Assembly: GCF_036388275.1 (NCBI RefSeq)
Contig: NZ_DASVSF010000051.1
Coordinates: 62,001-126,000, forward strand
Source: Longimicrobium sp.
GTDB taxonomy: Bacteria; Gemmatimonadota; Gemmatimonadetes; Longimicrobiales; Longimicrobiaceae
Reading direction: 5' to 3'
DNA length: 64,000 nucleotides
The notes under the pieces are model-generated. The model was not told the DNA's origin and ran no database searches. It saw nothing but the letters and a program-made list of their open reading frames with translations. Position numbers and translations under genes: made by a program. Shown here one piece after another: positions 16,340 through 25,579 of this stretch. Each line of letters opens with the position of its first letter. Position 1 is the stretch's first letter.

Positions 16340-17626
16340 ATGACGCACTCTCGCCGGGTTCTCCGCCCCGCCCTCCGCGCCGGGGCAGCCCTGATCGCGG
16401 TCGTAGCCGCCGCGACCGCGCTCTTTGCCCACGACTTCTGGCTGGTCCCCGACGCATTCCGGGTCACGCCCGGTGGATGGATTGAGGTACGGGGGCAGAC
16501 CAGCAGCCTGTTCCCCACCAGCGAATCCGCGGTTGCCCTGGACCGCGTGGCCGACGCCCGCGTGATCTCCGCGGGGAGCGAGGAGGCGATCCGGAACCTG
16601 TCGCACTCCGGCACCTCCCTGGTGCTCCGAAGCCGGCCTGCCACTCCCGGACAGCGGATCGTCGCCGTGAGGCTCCATCCCCGCTCGGCGCGCGAGTCGG
16701 CGGAGTCGTTCCGGCGCTACCTGGAACTGGAGGGGGCTCCCGAGGCCCTGGAGCGGTACGGGCGCGAGGGCCTGCTTCCCACCAGGGACAGCGTGACGCG
16801 CCGGTACGCCAAGTATGCGAAGACGTTCGTGGAGGTGGGCCGGGGCGGCCCGCGTGCCTGGGAGCGCGTTGCCGGACACCCGCTGGAGATCGTGCCGCTG
16901 GCTGATCCGTCTACGGTCGTGCTCGGCGACACGCTCACCGTGCGCCTCCTCTACCGCGGCCGTCCCCTCGCCCATGCACGGCTTCACGCCGGTGCCGCGC
17001 CTCGCGGCGGCGGCACCGGGGTCCTGGGCGAGGACCCGCACCTGGAGACGGACGGCAACGGCGTGGCGCACGTCTTCATCGACCGCATCGGCCTGTGGAA
17101 CGTCCGCACGCTGCAGATCGTGCCGGCCGATCGGGGTTCCGGCGCAGACTGGGACGCGCACTGGGCGACGATGGTCTTCGACGTGCCGCAGCGGGGCAGC
17201 GGAATGGGGCCGGGCAGGCCGGCTCCGGCCGTGGGGAACCAGGCCCGATCGGACTCAGCGGCGGCGGCGGCGGTCGTCGAGCGGTTTCACCGCGCGCTCG
17301 CGACGGGAGACAGCGCGGCCGCCCTGGCCCTCCTTGCCCCGGAAGCCACGATCCTGGAGAGCGGGGGCGTGGAGACCCGGGCGGAGTACCGCGGTCACCA
17401 CCTGCCGGGAGACATCGAGTTCGCGCGAGCCGTGCGGAGCGAGCGGGGCCCGGTCCGGGTCACCATACGGGACAATGTCGCATGGGCGGTATCCACGAGC
17501 ACGACGCAGGGGGAGTTCCGGGGCCGGCAGATCAACTCCTCCGGCGCGGAGCTGATGGTACTTACCCGCAACGGTACGGGATGGCTGATTGCCGGGATCC
17601 ACTGGTCGTCCCGTACACGCCGTTAG
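16340..17626 (+). CDS. DUF4198 protein with C-terminal NTF2-like domain
   Basis: This 428-residue protein begins with a signal peptide ending near ATALFAHDFWLVPDAF. The HDFWL start of the mature protein and VLGDTLTVRLLYRGRPLAHA are typical of DUF4198, a periplasmic family seen beside metal transport genes and sometimes called a nickel/cobalt transport regulator. Residues about 1-300 form this part. After a short linker, residues about 315-428 (AAAVVERFHRALATGDSAAA, SSGAELMVLTRNGTGWLIAG) form a SnoaL/DUF4440-type NTF2-like domain. I do not know this fusion as a described protein. It lies 25 bp after copB and is probably in the same transcript. Confidence 0.8.
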   Translation: MTHSRRVLRPALRAGAALIAVVAAATALFAHDFWLVPDAFRVTPGGWIEVRGQTSSLFPTSESAVALDRVADARVISAGSEEAIRNLSHSGTSLVLRSRPATPGQRIVAVRLHPRSARESAESFRRYLELEGAPEALERYGREGLLPTRDSVTRRYAKYAKTFVEVGRGGPRAWERVAGHPLEIVPLADPSTVVLGDTLTVRLLYRGRPLAHARLHAGAAPRGGGTGVLGEDPHLETDGNGVAHVFIDRIGLWNVRTLQIVPADRGSGADWDAHWATMVFDVPQRGSGMGPGRPAPAVGNQARSDSAAAAAVVERFHRALATGDSAAALALLAPEATILESGGVETRAEYRGHHLPGDIEFARAVRSERGPVRVTIRDNVAWAVSTSTTQGEFRGRQINSSGAELMVLTRNGTGWLIAGIHWSSRTRR

Positions 17627-17828
17627 CGGGGGGCTTGAGCCCTGGCGTGGTCCCGCGTAAAGAAGCCGGGGTTGTTCATTCATCGCTGGACGTGGTGCCA
17701 GCGGGTCCGGAGGCCATCTGGCCGTTACCCGTCGCTGGAATCAGATTCAGGAGCGGAGCTATGGCTGGTCAGCGAGGACCCGAGAGGGGAGATGGCGAGT
17801 CTGAGCGCTTTAGCGTCCTGGCGCCGTA

Positions 17829-18334
17829 GCGCTCCACGTACCAGCCGGCCCGCTCCAGTGCACCGGGGTCCATTCGTTACCCGGTCTTCCTCGACGAACT
17901 CCCAGTCCACGACGCGGCTCGCCTTAAGTTCCAGCCGTCGCTCGAGATCACCGAGAGCGTCCTCGTGGAGCCGTCCGGCTCGGCTCTCCGCATCTTCGAG
18001 GAGCTTCGCGCGCGCGGAATCCAGTTCGCCATCGACGATTTCGGCACCGGCTACTCGTCCCTGGCCGTTCTATCTGCATCGCCTCCCCGTACAATCCCTG
18101 AAGATCGACCAATCGTTCATGCACGGCCGCGAGGGCGACGCTGAGATCATCCGTGCCGTCATCTCTCTGGCCCACGGCCTGGGAATGGACGTCGTTGCCG
18201 AGGGGGTGGAAACCGGGGAACTCCGCGACCAGCTGCGGGAACTGGGGTGCGAGTTCGGCCAAGGATACATGTTCGCGCCGGCGCTGGACGAGGCGGGTCT
18301 GGACGGCTTCTTGGCGCGAGGCGGGAGCGGGTGA
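17829..18334 (+). pseudogene. EAL domain (c-di-GMP phosphodiesterase) remnant, frameshifted
   Basis: One frame, open from 17830, gives LEITESVLVEP, FAIDDFGTGYSSLAVL, the N-terminal half of an EAL signature, then breaks near 18065-18075. The neighbouring frame continues with LHRLPVQSLKIDQSFMHG, VVAEGVETGELRDQLRELG and GQGYMFAPALDEAGL to a stop at 18332. The EAL start and any GGDEF or input domain are missing. It is therefore truncated and frameshifted and most likely not functional. It lies between the copper and sulfur modules. Confidence 0.8.
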
Positions 18335-18373
18335 CCGGGGGGAGCCGGCGAAGATCCCGTGGCGGGCTCGGCC

Positions 18374-18424
18374 CCAGCGTGCAGGCGGCCCATGATGTCG
18401 CAGAGCGAGTACGGGACATGCGCG
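18374..18424 (-). pseudogene. Tail fragment of a second ArsR-type regulator
   Basis: On the minus strand the frame VPYSLCDIMGRLHAG matches VFALCDLMCGRLQAE near the end of the intact ArsR gene about 110 bp to the right, and the DNA is visibly similar (GCAGGCGGC...ATGTCGCAGAGCG). Only the C-terminal helix is left. It looks like a partial tandem duplicate or remnant. Confidence 0.55.
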
Positions 18425-18452
18425 GTTTCGGAACGCAGCGCGAGCGCGCACC

Positions 18453-18785
18453 TCAAGAGACCGCGAACAGCTCTCGCCTCGCCTCTGTCTCTGCCTGCAG
18501 GCGGCCGCACATGAGGTCGCAGAGCGCGAACACGTCAGCGTCCGCGAGGGCGTAGCGCACGTACAGCCCCTCCTTGCGACGGGTGACGAAGCCGAGCGAA
18601 TGGAGGAGCTGCAGGTGCTTGGAAACGTTGGCCTGGCTCAAGCCCGTATCTTCCATCAACTCCGACACCGTGCGCTCGCCTTCCCGCAAGGCGTGCAGCA
18701 GGCGCAGTCGCGCAGGCTCGCCCAGCGCCTTGAAGCGCTCGGCGACCAGCGCGATCATCTCCGGGGTAAGCGGCAGCATGGCCAC
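18453..18785 (-). CDS. ArsR-family repressor, BigR/SqrR-like, of the sulfur module
   Basis: This 110-residue winged-helix protein shows FKALGEPARLRLLHALREG, the entry helix, and LMEDTGLSQANVSKHLQLL, the recognition helix, then the wing FVTRRKEGLYVRYAL. The C-terminal helix carries ALCDLMCGRL with Cys-x3-Cys. BigR and SqrR respond to persulfide by joining one Cys before the recognition helix to one in the last helix; here the first is absent, and the two Cys in the last helix could do the sensing instead. I chose GTG 18785 because AAGGAG is 5 bp upstream; ATG 18779 is also possible. It is divergent from the DUF302 gene and shares an operator word with the rhodanese operon. Confidence 0.88.
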   Translation of the reverse strand: MAMLPLTPEMIALVAERFKALGEPARLRLLHALREGERTVSELMEDTGLSQANVSKHLQLLHSLGFVTRRKEGLYVRYALADADVFALCDLMCGRLQAETEARRELFAVS

Positions 18786-18822
18786 GGCAACTCCTTTCTC
18801 CTTGATTCCATAAGCATATTCC

Positions 18823-18851
18823 AATATAGTTGATTTGTCCGGGTGAGGCAA
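18823..18851 (-). promoter_or_regulatory. Promoter of the ArsR gene with overlapping operator
   Basis: On the minus strand TTGCCT (18851-18846) and TATATT (18828-18823) are separated by 17 bp. The word CAACTATAT overlaps the -10 box and is shared with the promoter at 19648-19677. This suggests that the ArsR protein represses its own gene. Confidence 0.6.
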
Positions 18852-18926
18852 TCCGCCCGGCATGACTTTCGGCGACACCGAACATCTCGGTGAAGCCCGC
18901 ATCACTGAATGCGGAGGAGGAACAAA

Positions 18927-19349
18927 ATGGCAACGCAGACCAGCCGATACGCCATCTCGGCGACGGTGCGGCTACCCTACCCGGAGGCGGTCGAGCGCAC
19001 CCGCGAGGAACTGGCCCGCGAGGGTTTCGGCGTACTCACCGAGATCGACGTGGCCGCCACGCTGAAGAAGAAGCTCGACGTGGATTTTCGGCCCTACGTC
19101 ATCTTGGGTGCGTGCAACCCGGGCATGGCCCACCGCGCGCTCAGCGCCGAGCCGGACATCGGGCTCCTCCTCCCCTGCAACGTGGTCGTTCGCGCGGGTG
19201 AGCGGGAAGGAACCAGCGAAGTGCTGGCCATGGACCCGGAAGTTGCCCTCTCCCTCGCTGACAATCCTGAGGTCGCCCCGGTCGCGAAGGCGGTTGGCGA
19301 ACAGCTGCGGCGCGTGGTGGACCGCGTGGCCGGGAGCGCGCCCGCGTAG
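18927..19349 (+). CDS. DUF302 family protein
   Basis: This 140-residue protein has no signal peptide or membrane helix. It fits DUF302: VRLPYPEAVERTREELAREG, GFGVLTEIDVAATLKKKLD, YVILGACNPGMAHRALSAEP, LLLPCNVVVR. The Cys in LGACNPGMA and LLPCNVV are conserved in the family. The function is unknown; such proteins commonly neighbour sulfur-handling genes in persulfide detoxification islands. GGAGGAAC sits 5 bp upstream of the chosen ATG. It lies between the ArsR gene and the rhodanese operon. Confidence 0.85.
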   Translation: MATQTSRYAISATVRLPYPEAVERTREELAREGFGVLTEIDVAATLKKKLDVDFRPYVILGACNPGMAHRALSAEPDIGLLLPCNVVVRAGEREGTSEVLAMDPEVALSLADNPEVAPVAKAVGEQLRRVVDRVAGSAPA

Positions 19350-19360
19350 CTGCGGCGGCG

Positions 19361-19550
19361 TCAGGTCGCGTCGGGCTCCCGTCCGACCGTGGCGCCGGCC
19401 CGCCGGGCCAGGACGAGAAGCGCGAGGACGAAGACACCGAGGGAGTCCGTCGCCTGGTGCTCCGCGGGTAGAGATCCGCGAGCAGGAACATACCTGCTCC
19501 GGCGAGCACCGCCCCCAGCACGGGTCGGCGGGAGGTCAGGGGGCTGATTT
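19361..19550 (-). pseudogene. Remnant of a small membrane protein
   Basis: The minus strand carries RRPVLGAVLAGAGMFLLADL in one frame and DSLGVFVLALLVLARRAGAT in another, as if a two-helix membrane protein had been broken by a frameshift. There is no convincing start. It could be chance in GC-rich DNA. Confidence 0.3.
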
Positions 19551-19647
19551 GCAACGGGGCGCACCCAGGCGATCCGAGGCGCGATGGCCGCGGTACCGGC
19601 GGCAGGAACGAGCGTGCGGACACCGTGTGAGGCCGGCGCCGAAGGGG

Positions 19648-19677
19648 TTGACCCCAGCGCAATACAACTATATAGTT
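19648..19677 (+). promoter_or_regulatory. Promoter of the rhodanese/exporter/dioxygenase operon with palindromic operator
   Basis: TTGACC (19648-19653), 17 bp, TATAGT (19671-19676) is a near-consensus sigma-70 promoter. AACTATATAGTT (19666-19677) is a perfect 12-bp palindrome over the -10 box and contains CAACTATAT, shared with the ArsR gene's promoter. Likely the ArsR operator. Confidence 0.7.
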
Positions 19678-19737
19678 ATTTAGTTGGTGCGGCTTGTCGC
19701 ACCCCGGACGGAATCCCGTAAACGACATACGATAGCG

Positions 19738-20388
19738 ATGATGAAGATCAATCAGCCGATCGCCCCGGTAGTGGGGGCGGGAGAACTTGCGGCGCTGCTG
19801 CGCGAACAGCCCGGCATCCGGCTGCTGGACGTGCGGACGCCCGGCGAGTACGAGTCCGTTCACATCCCCGGCGCCTACAACGTGCCGCTCGATACGCTGG
19901 GCGAGCACGGGGACGAGATCCGGGCGCACGTGGAAACGCCCGTGGTGCTCGTGTGCCAGTCGGGGAACCGGGCGCGCAAGGCCGAGGAGGCACTGCGCCA
20001 GGCCGGGATGCCGAACCTGCACGTGCTCGACGGCGGCGTGAACGGGTGGGTCGCCGCCGGGCAGCGCGTCGCCCGGGGAGCGGAGCGCGTGTCGCTGGAG
20101 CGCCAGGTCCGGATCGTCGCCGGTGCGCTCGCCGCCACGGGGGGGCTCCTGGCCGTCGGCCTGAACCCGCTGTTCGGCCTCCTCGCCGCGTTCGTTGGGA
20201 GCGGGCTGGTGTTCGCAGGTGTGACCGACACCTGCGGTATGGCGATGGTGCTTTCCCGCCTGCCCTACAACCGTCCCGCGTCGTGCGACGTAGACGCGAT
20301 GGTCCAGGCGCTGAAGACCGGGGCGGCACCGGCGGGGATGGGCCGCGCGCCGGCCGCTTCGGCCGGAACCGCATCCTGCTCCCGATGA
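19738..20388 (+). CDS. Rhodanese domain with DUF2892-like membrane part (YgaP-like)
   Basis: The protein is about 216 residues. The rhodanese domain (residues about 10-105) contains LLDVRTPGEYESVHIPGAYN and the active loop VLVCQSGNRARKA with the catalytic Cys. A membrane hairpin follows (VAGALAATGGLLAVGL, LLAAFVGSGLVFAGVTDTCG), as in YgaP/DUF2892 proteins. Rhodaneses move sulfane sulfur between thiols, with membrane attachment here placing the domain at the inner face. The last 40 residues are a low-complexity tail ending in ASCSR. The start is uncertain (ATG 19738 or 19741; ribosome site weak). It lies 61 bp after the operator palindrome and is the first gene of a three-gene operon. Confidence 0.9.
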   Translation: MMKINQPIAPVVGAGELAALLREQPGIRLLDVRTPGEYESVHIPGAYNVPLDTLGEHGDEIRAHVETPVVLVCQSGNRARKAEEALRQAGMPNLHVLDGGVNGWVAAGQRVARGAERVSLERQVRIVAGALAATGGLLAVGLNPLFGLLAAFVGSGLVFAGVTDTCGMAMVLSRLPYNRPASCDVDAMVQALKTGAAPAGMGRAPAASAGTASCSR

Positions 20389-20398
20389 AGGAGCCGAG

Positions 20399-21199
20399 AT
20401 GACGATCCTCACGGCGGCGCTTGCACTCCTAGTCGGTCTGTCCCTGGGGCTGCTGGGTGGCGGCGGCTCGATCCTGACCGTCCCGATTTTCGTGTACGTG
20501 CTCGGCTTTGCGCCCAAGGACGCCATTGCGGCCGGGCTGGCGGTGGTCGGCGCTGTGAGCCTCTTCAGCGCGGCCGGGCACTGGCGGGCGGGGAACGTGG
20601 CTCTTCGGCCCGCGATGCTCTTCGGGGTCGCGTCCATGGCCGGCGCCCTGCTGGGGGCCCGGCTCGCTGTCGTGGTGAGCGGCGCCGTGCAGCTGTTCCT
20701 CTTCGCCATCGTGATGCTGGTGGCGGCGGCATTCATGCTCCGCGGCCGCAAGTCCGGGGTTGAGGAGACGGGAACCCCCGCAGGCCCGGGCGTGATCCTG
20801 CCGGTGGGTGTGGGCCTCGGCATCCTGACGGGGCTTGTGGGCGTTGGGGGTGGCTTCCTGATCGTTCCCGCGCTCGTGCTCCTTGCGGGGCTGCGGATGA
20901 AGCAGGCGGTGGGGACGAGCCTGGCCGTGATCGCGATGAACTCCGCGACCGGGCTCGCCGGCTATCTGGGCCAGGTCGAGCTCGCCTGGACGGTGATCGC
21001 CGGCTTCACGACCGTCGCTATGCTGGGCAGCCTGGCGGGCGTGCGGCTGGTCAGGCACGTGCCGCAGCGCTCCCTGCAGCGCGGGTTTGCCTTGTTCCTG
21101 ATGGTGATGGGACTGCTGATCGTGTACCAGAACCGCGGCGTGGTGCTGCCACCCGCTCATTCGTCCGGCGACATGGGCGTGACCGCGGCCGGCCGCTGA
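20399..21199 (+). CDS. TauE/SafE-family sulfite/sulfonate exporter
   Basis: This 266-residue membrane protein has about eight helices and two similar halves: LALLVGLSLGLLGGGGSILT near the start and VGLGILTGLVGVGGGFLIVP in the second half, the glycine-rich family signature. It would carry sulfite, the product of persulfide oxidation, out of the cytoplasm. It begins 10 bp after the rhodanese stop codon and ends 18 bp before the dioxygenase-like gene. Confidence 0.92.
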   Translation: MTILTAALALLVGLSLGLLGGGGSILTVPIFVYVLGFAPKDAIAAGLAVVGAVSLFSAAGHWRAGNVALRPAMLFGVASMAGALLGARLAVVVSGAVQLFLFAIVMLVAAAFMLRGRKSGVEETGTPAGPGVILPVGVGLGILTGLVGVGGGFLIVPALVLLAGLRMKQAVGTSLAVIAMNSATGLAGYLGQVELAWTVIAGFTTVAMLGSLAGVRLVRHVPQRSLQRGFALFLMVMGLLIVYQNRGVVLPPAHSSGDMGVTAAGR

Positions 21200-21217
21200 A
21201 CCGAAAGGGCTAGGACG

Positions 21218-22660
<1,443 letters not shown>

Positions 22661-22867
22661 GGGTTCGGAGGGCACAAACCTAGGAGCGCCTTTCCTGCAG
22701 CAGAGTGAGGGCAGGCTGAGGTCGAGGCGGGCGCGCCTCGCCCCGGGCCGAGAAAGCGTGGACGCCAAAGCAACGCCAGGGTCGATTCTGCGGAAGTAGA
22801 CATGGCGCGCGTACTCGCCCACCACATCACTTCATTGCACGTCGGATCAGGGATGGGGAGAATCCCC

Positions 22868-23314
22868 CTAAACACGGGAACTCCCGTCCCGCCGGTCCGA
22901 ATCCGGACATCCCGTCCGAATACCCTCTGCCCGCGAATCAGTTGGCAGGGGTTCGGCGGCTGCAGCGAACTCTCGCGGAAGTTCCACGCCGATATCGGCG
23001 TGGATTCTTTGGAGCGTGGAGATTACGGCAGCCGACGCGCCCGTGCGGTGCTCCGGCGGCAGTGAGCGCACGAGAACGAGTAGTGCGTCGGGAGCACTGA
23101 TGGCAGGCCCCTCGGTACGCTCCACATGCTTGCCGTACCAGGCGAGCAGCTTCTCCAGCGTCTTGGCTTGCGGCCGTGAGCCGTCGAGGAAGAGGAGGAG
23201 CCCTCGGTGGGCGACGCCCATTTCCCGCGCGACAGCCCTGGCGGATGTCGCTTCAGCGCGTGCGCGCGCCGCTTCCCGGAGGCGGGAAATAGAGACATAG
23301 CGGTCAGGGAGCAT
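22868..23314 (-). CDS. Small HTH-like protein of unknown family
   Basis: This 148-residue protein may be a DNA-binding protein: SARAVAREMGVAHRGLLLFL and SRPQAKTLEKLLAWYGKHVE look like an Xre-type helix-turn-helix with its scaffold helix. The C-terminal 50 residues are polar and low in structure. I do not recognise a family. It lies between the persulfide operon and the recombinase and is divergent from the latter. Excision control or a chromosomal regulator are both possible. Confidence 0.55.
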   Translation of the reverse strand: MLPDRYVSISRLREAARARAEATSARAVAREMGVAHRGLLLFLDGSRPQAKTLEKLLAWYGKHVERTEGPAISAPDALLVLVRSLPPEHRTGASAAVISTLQRIHADIGVELPREFAAAAEPLPTDSRAEGIRTGCPDSDRRDGSSRV

Positions 23315-23651
23315 TGCTTCCCCGGCCGCTACTGGATACTATTTGGATAAAAGCCGGTAGATTACACTGGTGAGGATAGAGCGGCGCGCCTCGTCGGGCA
23401 AGGACTATTACGACGCCTCACAATCTCCCCGTGCAACCCTCGCCCACCACTTCTTCGCGCGGACGCTCTTCCCACAAGCGTACGATCGTGGCCGCGGCGG
23501 CCCTTGGCAGTGGCTTCAACACAACCTGCACCGGGGCCGCTCCGTAATCGGATCGTGTCGGCAGCCAGCTCGCATCGAGACATCGTGCGCGTGAGAAGTG
23601 ACGCACGCAGCCTCAACGCCCAAGCGCCTCTCCTACGGCTCGTGGTAACGG
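23315..23651. other. Intergenic region between the HTH gene and the recombinase
   Basis: About 340 bp. The left end has the AT-richer stretch ACTATTTGGATAAAAG and may hold divergent promoters. I see no further gene; the overlapping frames have no clear start, domain or ribosome site. Confidence 0.4.
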
Positions 23652-25184
23652 ATGGCGAAACAAAGACACCCAATCGCGAAGGAGAATTCCCGCATCCGGT
23701 GGCGGAACCAAGGGGGACAACTACGCGCGTATGCCGACCTGCGAAACCGTGGCGGTGGACGGAGGGCGTTGATTCCCCCAGGAGAAACCCGGGCAACGAC
23801 GGATCCAGAGATCGCCGAGCATCTGCTCGTACAGAGGATGAGTGATCTGCTTGAACGGCGGCGCGCCAAGGTGCTCTTCGGGTTGGTCCCGGATGCAGAC
23901 CTGGCTCATTTCGCCGATCACCACCTCAGAGCAAAAGCAAAGTCCGGAGAGTACTTGCAGCAGTGGCTGACCATCTCGCGAACGTACCTGGATCGAGCGA
24001 CTGCCTACTTCACTCAGCACCAGCACGCGACGGAGACCAACACCGAGGGGAAAGCACGTCCGCGGAACCTCGCTACCATCAGCGTCGTGGACGTGCGGGG
24101 ATTCCTCGACTGGCTCGCGACGCAACCCAACGGCCGGGGCGGCGTGCTCGGGCGGGCATCAAGGCGACTCCACCTCAGCGCCCTCAGCGGCCTTTTTCGG
24201 AGAGCGATCAGCGAGGGCAAGCTACCGATCGGCAGCAATCCGGTTTCTGCGCTGATCGATAAACCTAGAGCCCCCAGAAGTCAGACATCATGGCTCGAAG
24301 TTGGTGAGTTGGCGCTGCTGCTTGAAAGCGCCAGAATCCTCACGGGCCATTGGAGCGCGACCGGGCAGAAGGGGCTGCCGACGTTTGCGTACGAGTTCCT
24401 GGCGACCTTCATCCTTACAGGTGCGCGGGAAGGCGAAGTCCGCCGCCTCCAAGTGTCCCACTTCGACTTTGACTCGCTCTCGATCTACATCCCTGGGACA
24501 AAGACCGATAGTTCAGATCGCGTGATCCCGATGCACCCTCAGCTCGCAGAAACTCTGCTTCCGCATGTGCAGAGGCTTGGTCGACCGGATGGGTTGCTCT
24601 TCACGACCGCGTCGGGCGCACCCATAGGGGACTGGCGAAAAGTCCTGGACGCGATCGCCACGCGCGCCGGCTTTCCCAATGGCCAGATCAGAACGCGCGT
24701 ATTCCGGACCTCCTACATCACTCATCGGCTTGCCTGCATCGATCAAGGCGCACCGATCGACCCGTACCAGGTGGCTCGGGAAGTCGGGCACTCGTCGCTC
24801 GCCATGATCATGAAGGTATACGGGCGCGTCCAGCGCCGCCGCGTGAGGATGGAGGAACTCGCGTTCCGAACGGAGATGGTTGGGCCCCACCTCCAACCGC
24901 AGCTGCAGGCGTTGTACGCCCCGCCGCTTCCAGCAGAACGGGAAGGGGCGGCTCAGGGAGCTGAACTCGTTAAGCGCTTCCTGGCCGCGATCGCCGGGAT
25001 GACAACCGGGGAAATCTGTACCGCAACGGACATCCCCAAGGCTACGGTGAAGCGAATTCGAGCGGGCAGGCAGGCCACGACCCACGCCAAGACCAAGTCG
25101 CGGATGATTGACTTCCTGCACAGAGTCGGCGGACCTTCGGCAGCCGTAGAGCCAGAATTGAAAATCCACCTGCGCAGGATCTAA
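23652..25184 (+). CDS. Tyrosine recombinase/integrase of the island
   Basis: This 510-residue recombinase has an N-terminal arm-binding/SAM-like region (about 1-215) and a catalytic domain (about 215-410). The box I motif LTGAREGEVRRL contains the catalytic Arg, EVGHSS holds the second His/Arg-box residue and the Tyr nucleophile is in KVYGRV. In box II, where HxLR is usual, the sequence is TRVFRTSYITHR, so the first His is replaced. About 100 extra residues follow the Tyr, including a HTH-like stretch (CTATDIPKATVKRIRAGRQ). Its codon use is less GC-biased than the neighbours. It lies 140 bp from a tRNA-Met gene, a common integration site, and probably marks the right edge of the metal/sulfur island. 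Confidence 0.9.
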   Translation: MAKQRHPIAKENSRIRWRNQGGQLRAYADLRNRGGGRRALIPPGETRATTDPEIAEHLLVQRMSDLLERRRAKVLFGLVPDADLAHFADHHLRAKAKSGEYLQQWLTISRTYLDRATAYFTQHQHATETNTEGKARPRNLATISVVDVRGFLDWLATQPNGRGGVLGRASRRLHLSALSGLFRRAISEGKLPIGSNPVSALIDKPRAPRSQTSWLEVGELALLLESARILTGHWSATGQKGLPTFAYEFLATFILTGAREGEVRRLQVSHFDFDSLSIYIPGTKTDSSDRVIPMHPQLAETLLPHVQRLGRPDGLLFTTASGAPIGDWRKVLDAIATRAGFPNGQIRTRVFRTSYITHRLACIDQGAPIDPYQVAREVGHSSLAMIMKVYGRVQRRRVRMEELAFRTEMVGPHLQPQLQALYAPPLPAEREGAAQGAELVKRFLAAIAGMTTGEICTATDIPKATVKRIRAGRQATTHAKTKSRMIDFLHRVGGPSAAVEPELKIHLRRI

Positions 25185-25205
25185 ATCTAAAAATCCAAGA
25201 TTTAG
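25181..25205 (+). terminator. Hairpin at the recombinase stop codon
   Basis: CTAAATCT and AGATTTAG (8-bp arms, 9-bp loop) flank the stop codon. It is AT-rich; possible terminator or part of the recombination site. Confidence 0.35.
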
Positions 25206-25214
25206 GGTAGGGTG

Positions 25215-25250
25215 CTTGTGACTGTTCTTGTGACTGTTCTTGTGACTGTT
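25215..25250. repeat. Three tandem 12-bp repeats
   Basis: CTTGTGACTGTT is repeated three times without interruption between the recombinase and the terminator/tRNA. Short direct repeats near an integrase are often arm-type binding sites. This is inference. Confidence 0.85.
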
Positions 25251-25277
25251 TTCCTCCCGCGTCAGCGGAACAAGACA

Positions 25278-25310
25278 AAGGCCACACAACGTAAACCGTT
25301 GTGTGGCCTT
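25278..25310 (+). terminator. Strong hairpin between recombinase and tRNA
   Basis: A 13-bp perfect stem (AAGGCCACACAAC and its complement) with a 7-bp loop lies between the recombinase and the tRNA. It may terminate transcription in both directions; a T tract is weak on either side. Confidence 0.6.
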
Positions 25311-25324
25311 GCTTTACCGCCTAG

Positions 25325-25398
25325 TAGCAGGGGGGGGGCTCGAACCCCCGACCTTACGATTATGAGTCGTACGCTCTAACCAGCTGAGCTACCCTGCC
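25325..25398 (-). tRNA. tRNA-Met (anticodon CAT)
   Basis: On the minus strand a full cloverleaf is readable: acceptor GGCAGGG with CCCTGCT, D-arm GCTCAGCTGGTTAGAGC, anticodon loop CTCATAA between TACGA and TCGTA, T-arm GGGGGTTCGAGCCCCC. CCA is not encoded. It is elongator-like (first pair G-U); tRNA-Ile with a modified CAT cannot be fully excluded. It may have been the integration target for the island. Confidence 0.93.
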
Positions 25399-25444
25399 GA
25401 CGAAACCGGGCCAGCCCTGTTTTACGAGGACCGGCCCGGTCCAA

Positions 25445-25518
<74 letters not shown>

Positions 25519-25579
25519 ATCAGGACGACAAAGGTAGGCAATCCCCCGCCCCGGGTCAACCCCCGGCAGGGCCGCTTGC

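Noticed and set aside
14200..16644. An 814-codon His-rich minus-strand frame opposite copB
   Set aside because: The His richness comes from reading GTG/ATG-rich codons backwards; copB motifs are intact on the plus strand.
25215..25250. Tandem 12-mers as a CRISPR or plasmid iteron origin
   Set aside because: Only three units without spacers, and no replication protein nearby; an integrase-linked role is simpler.
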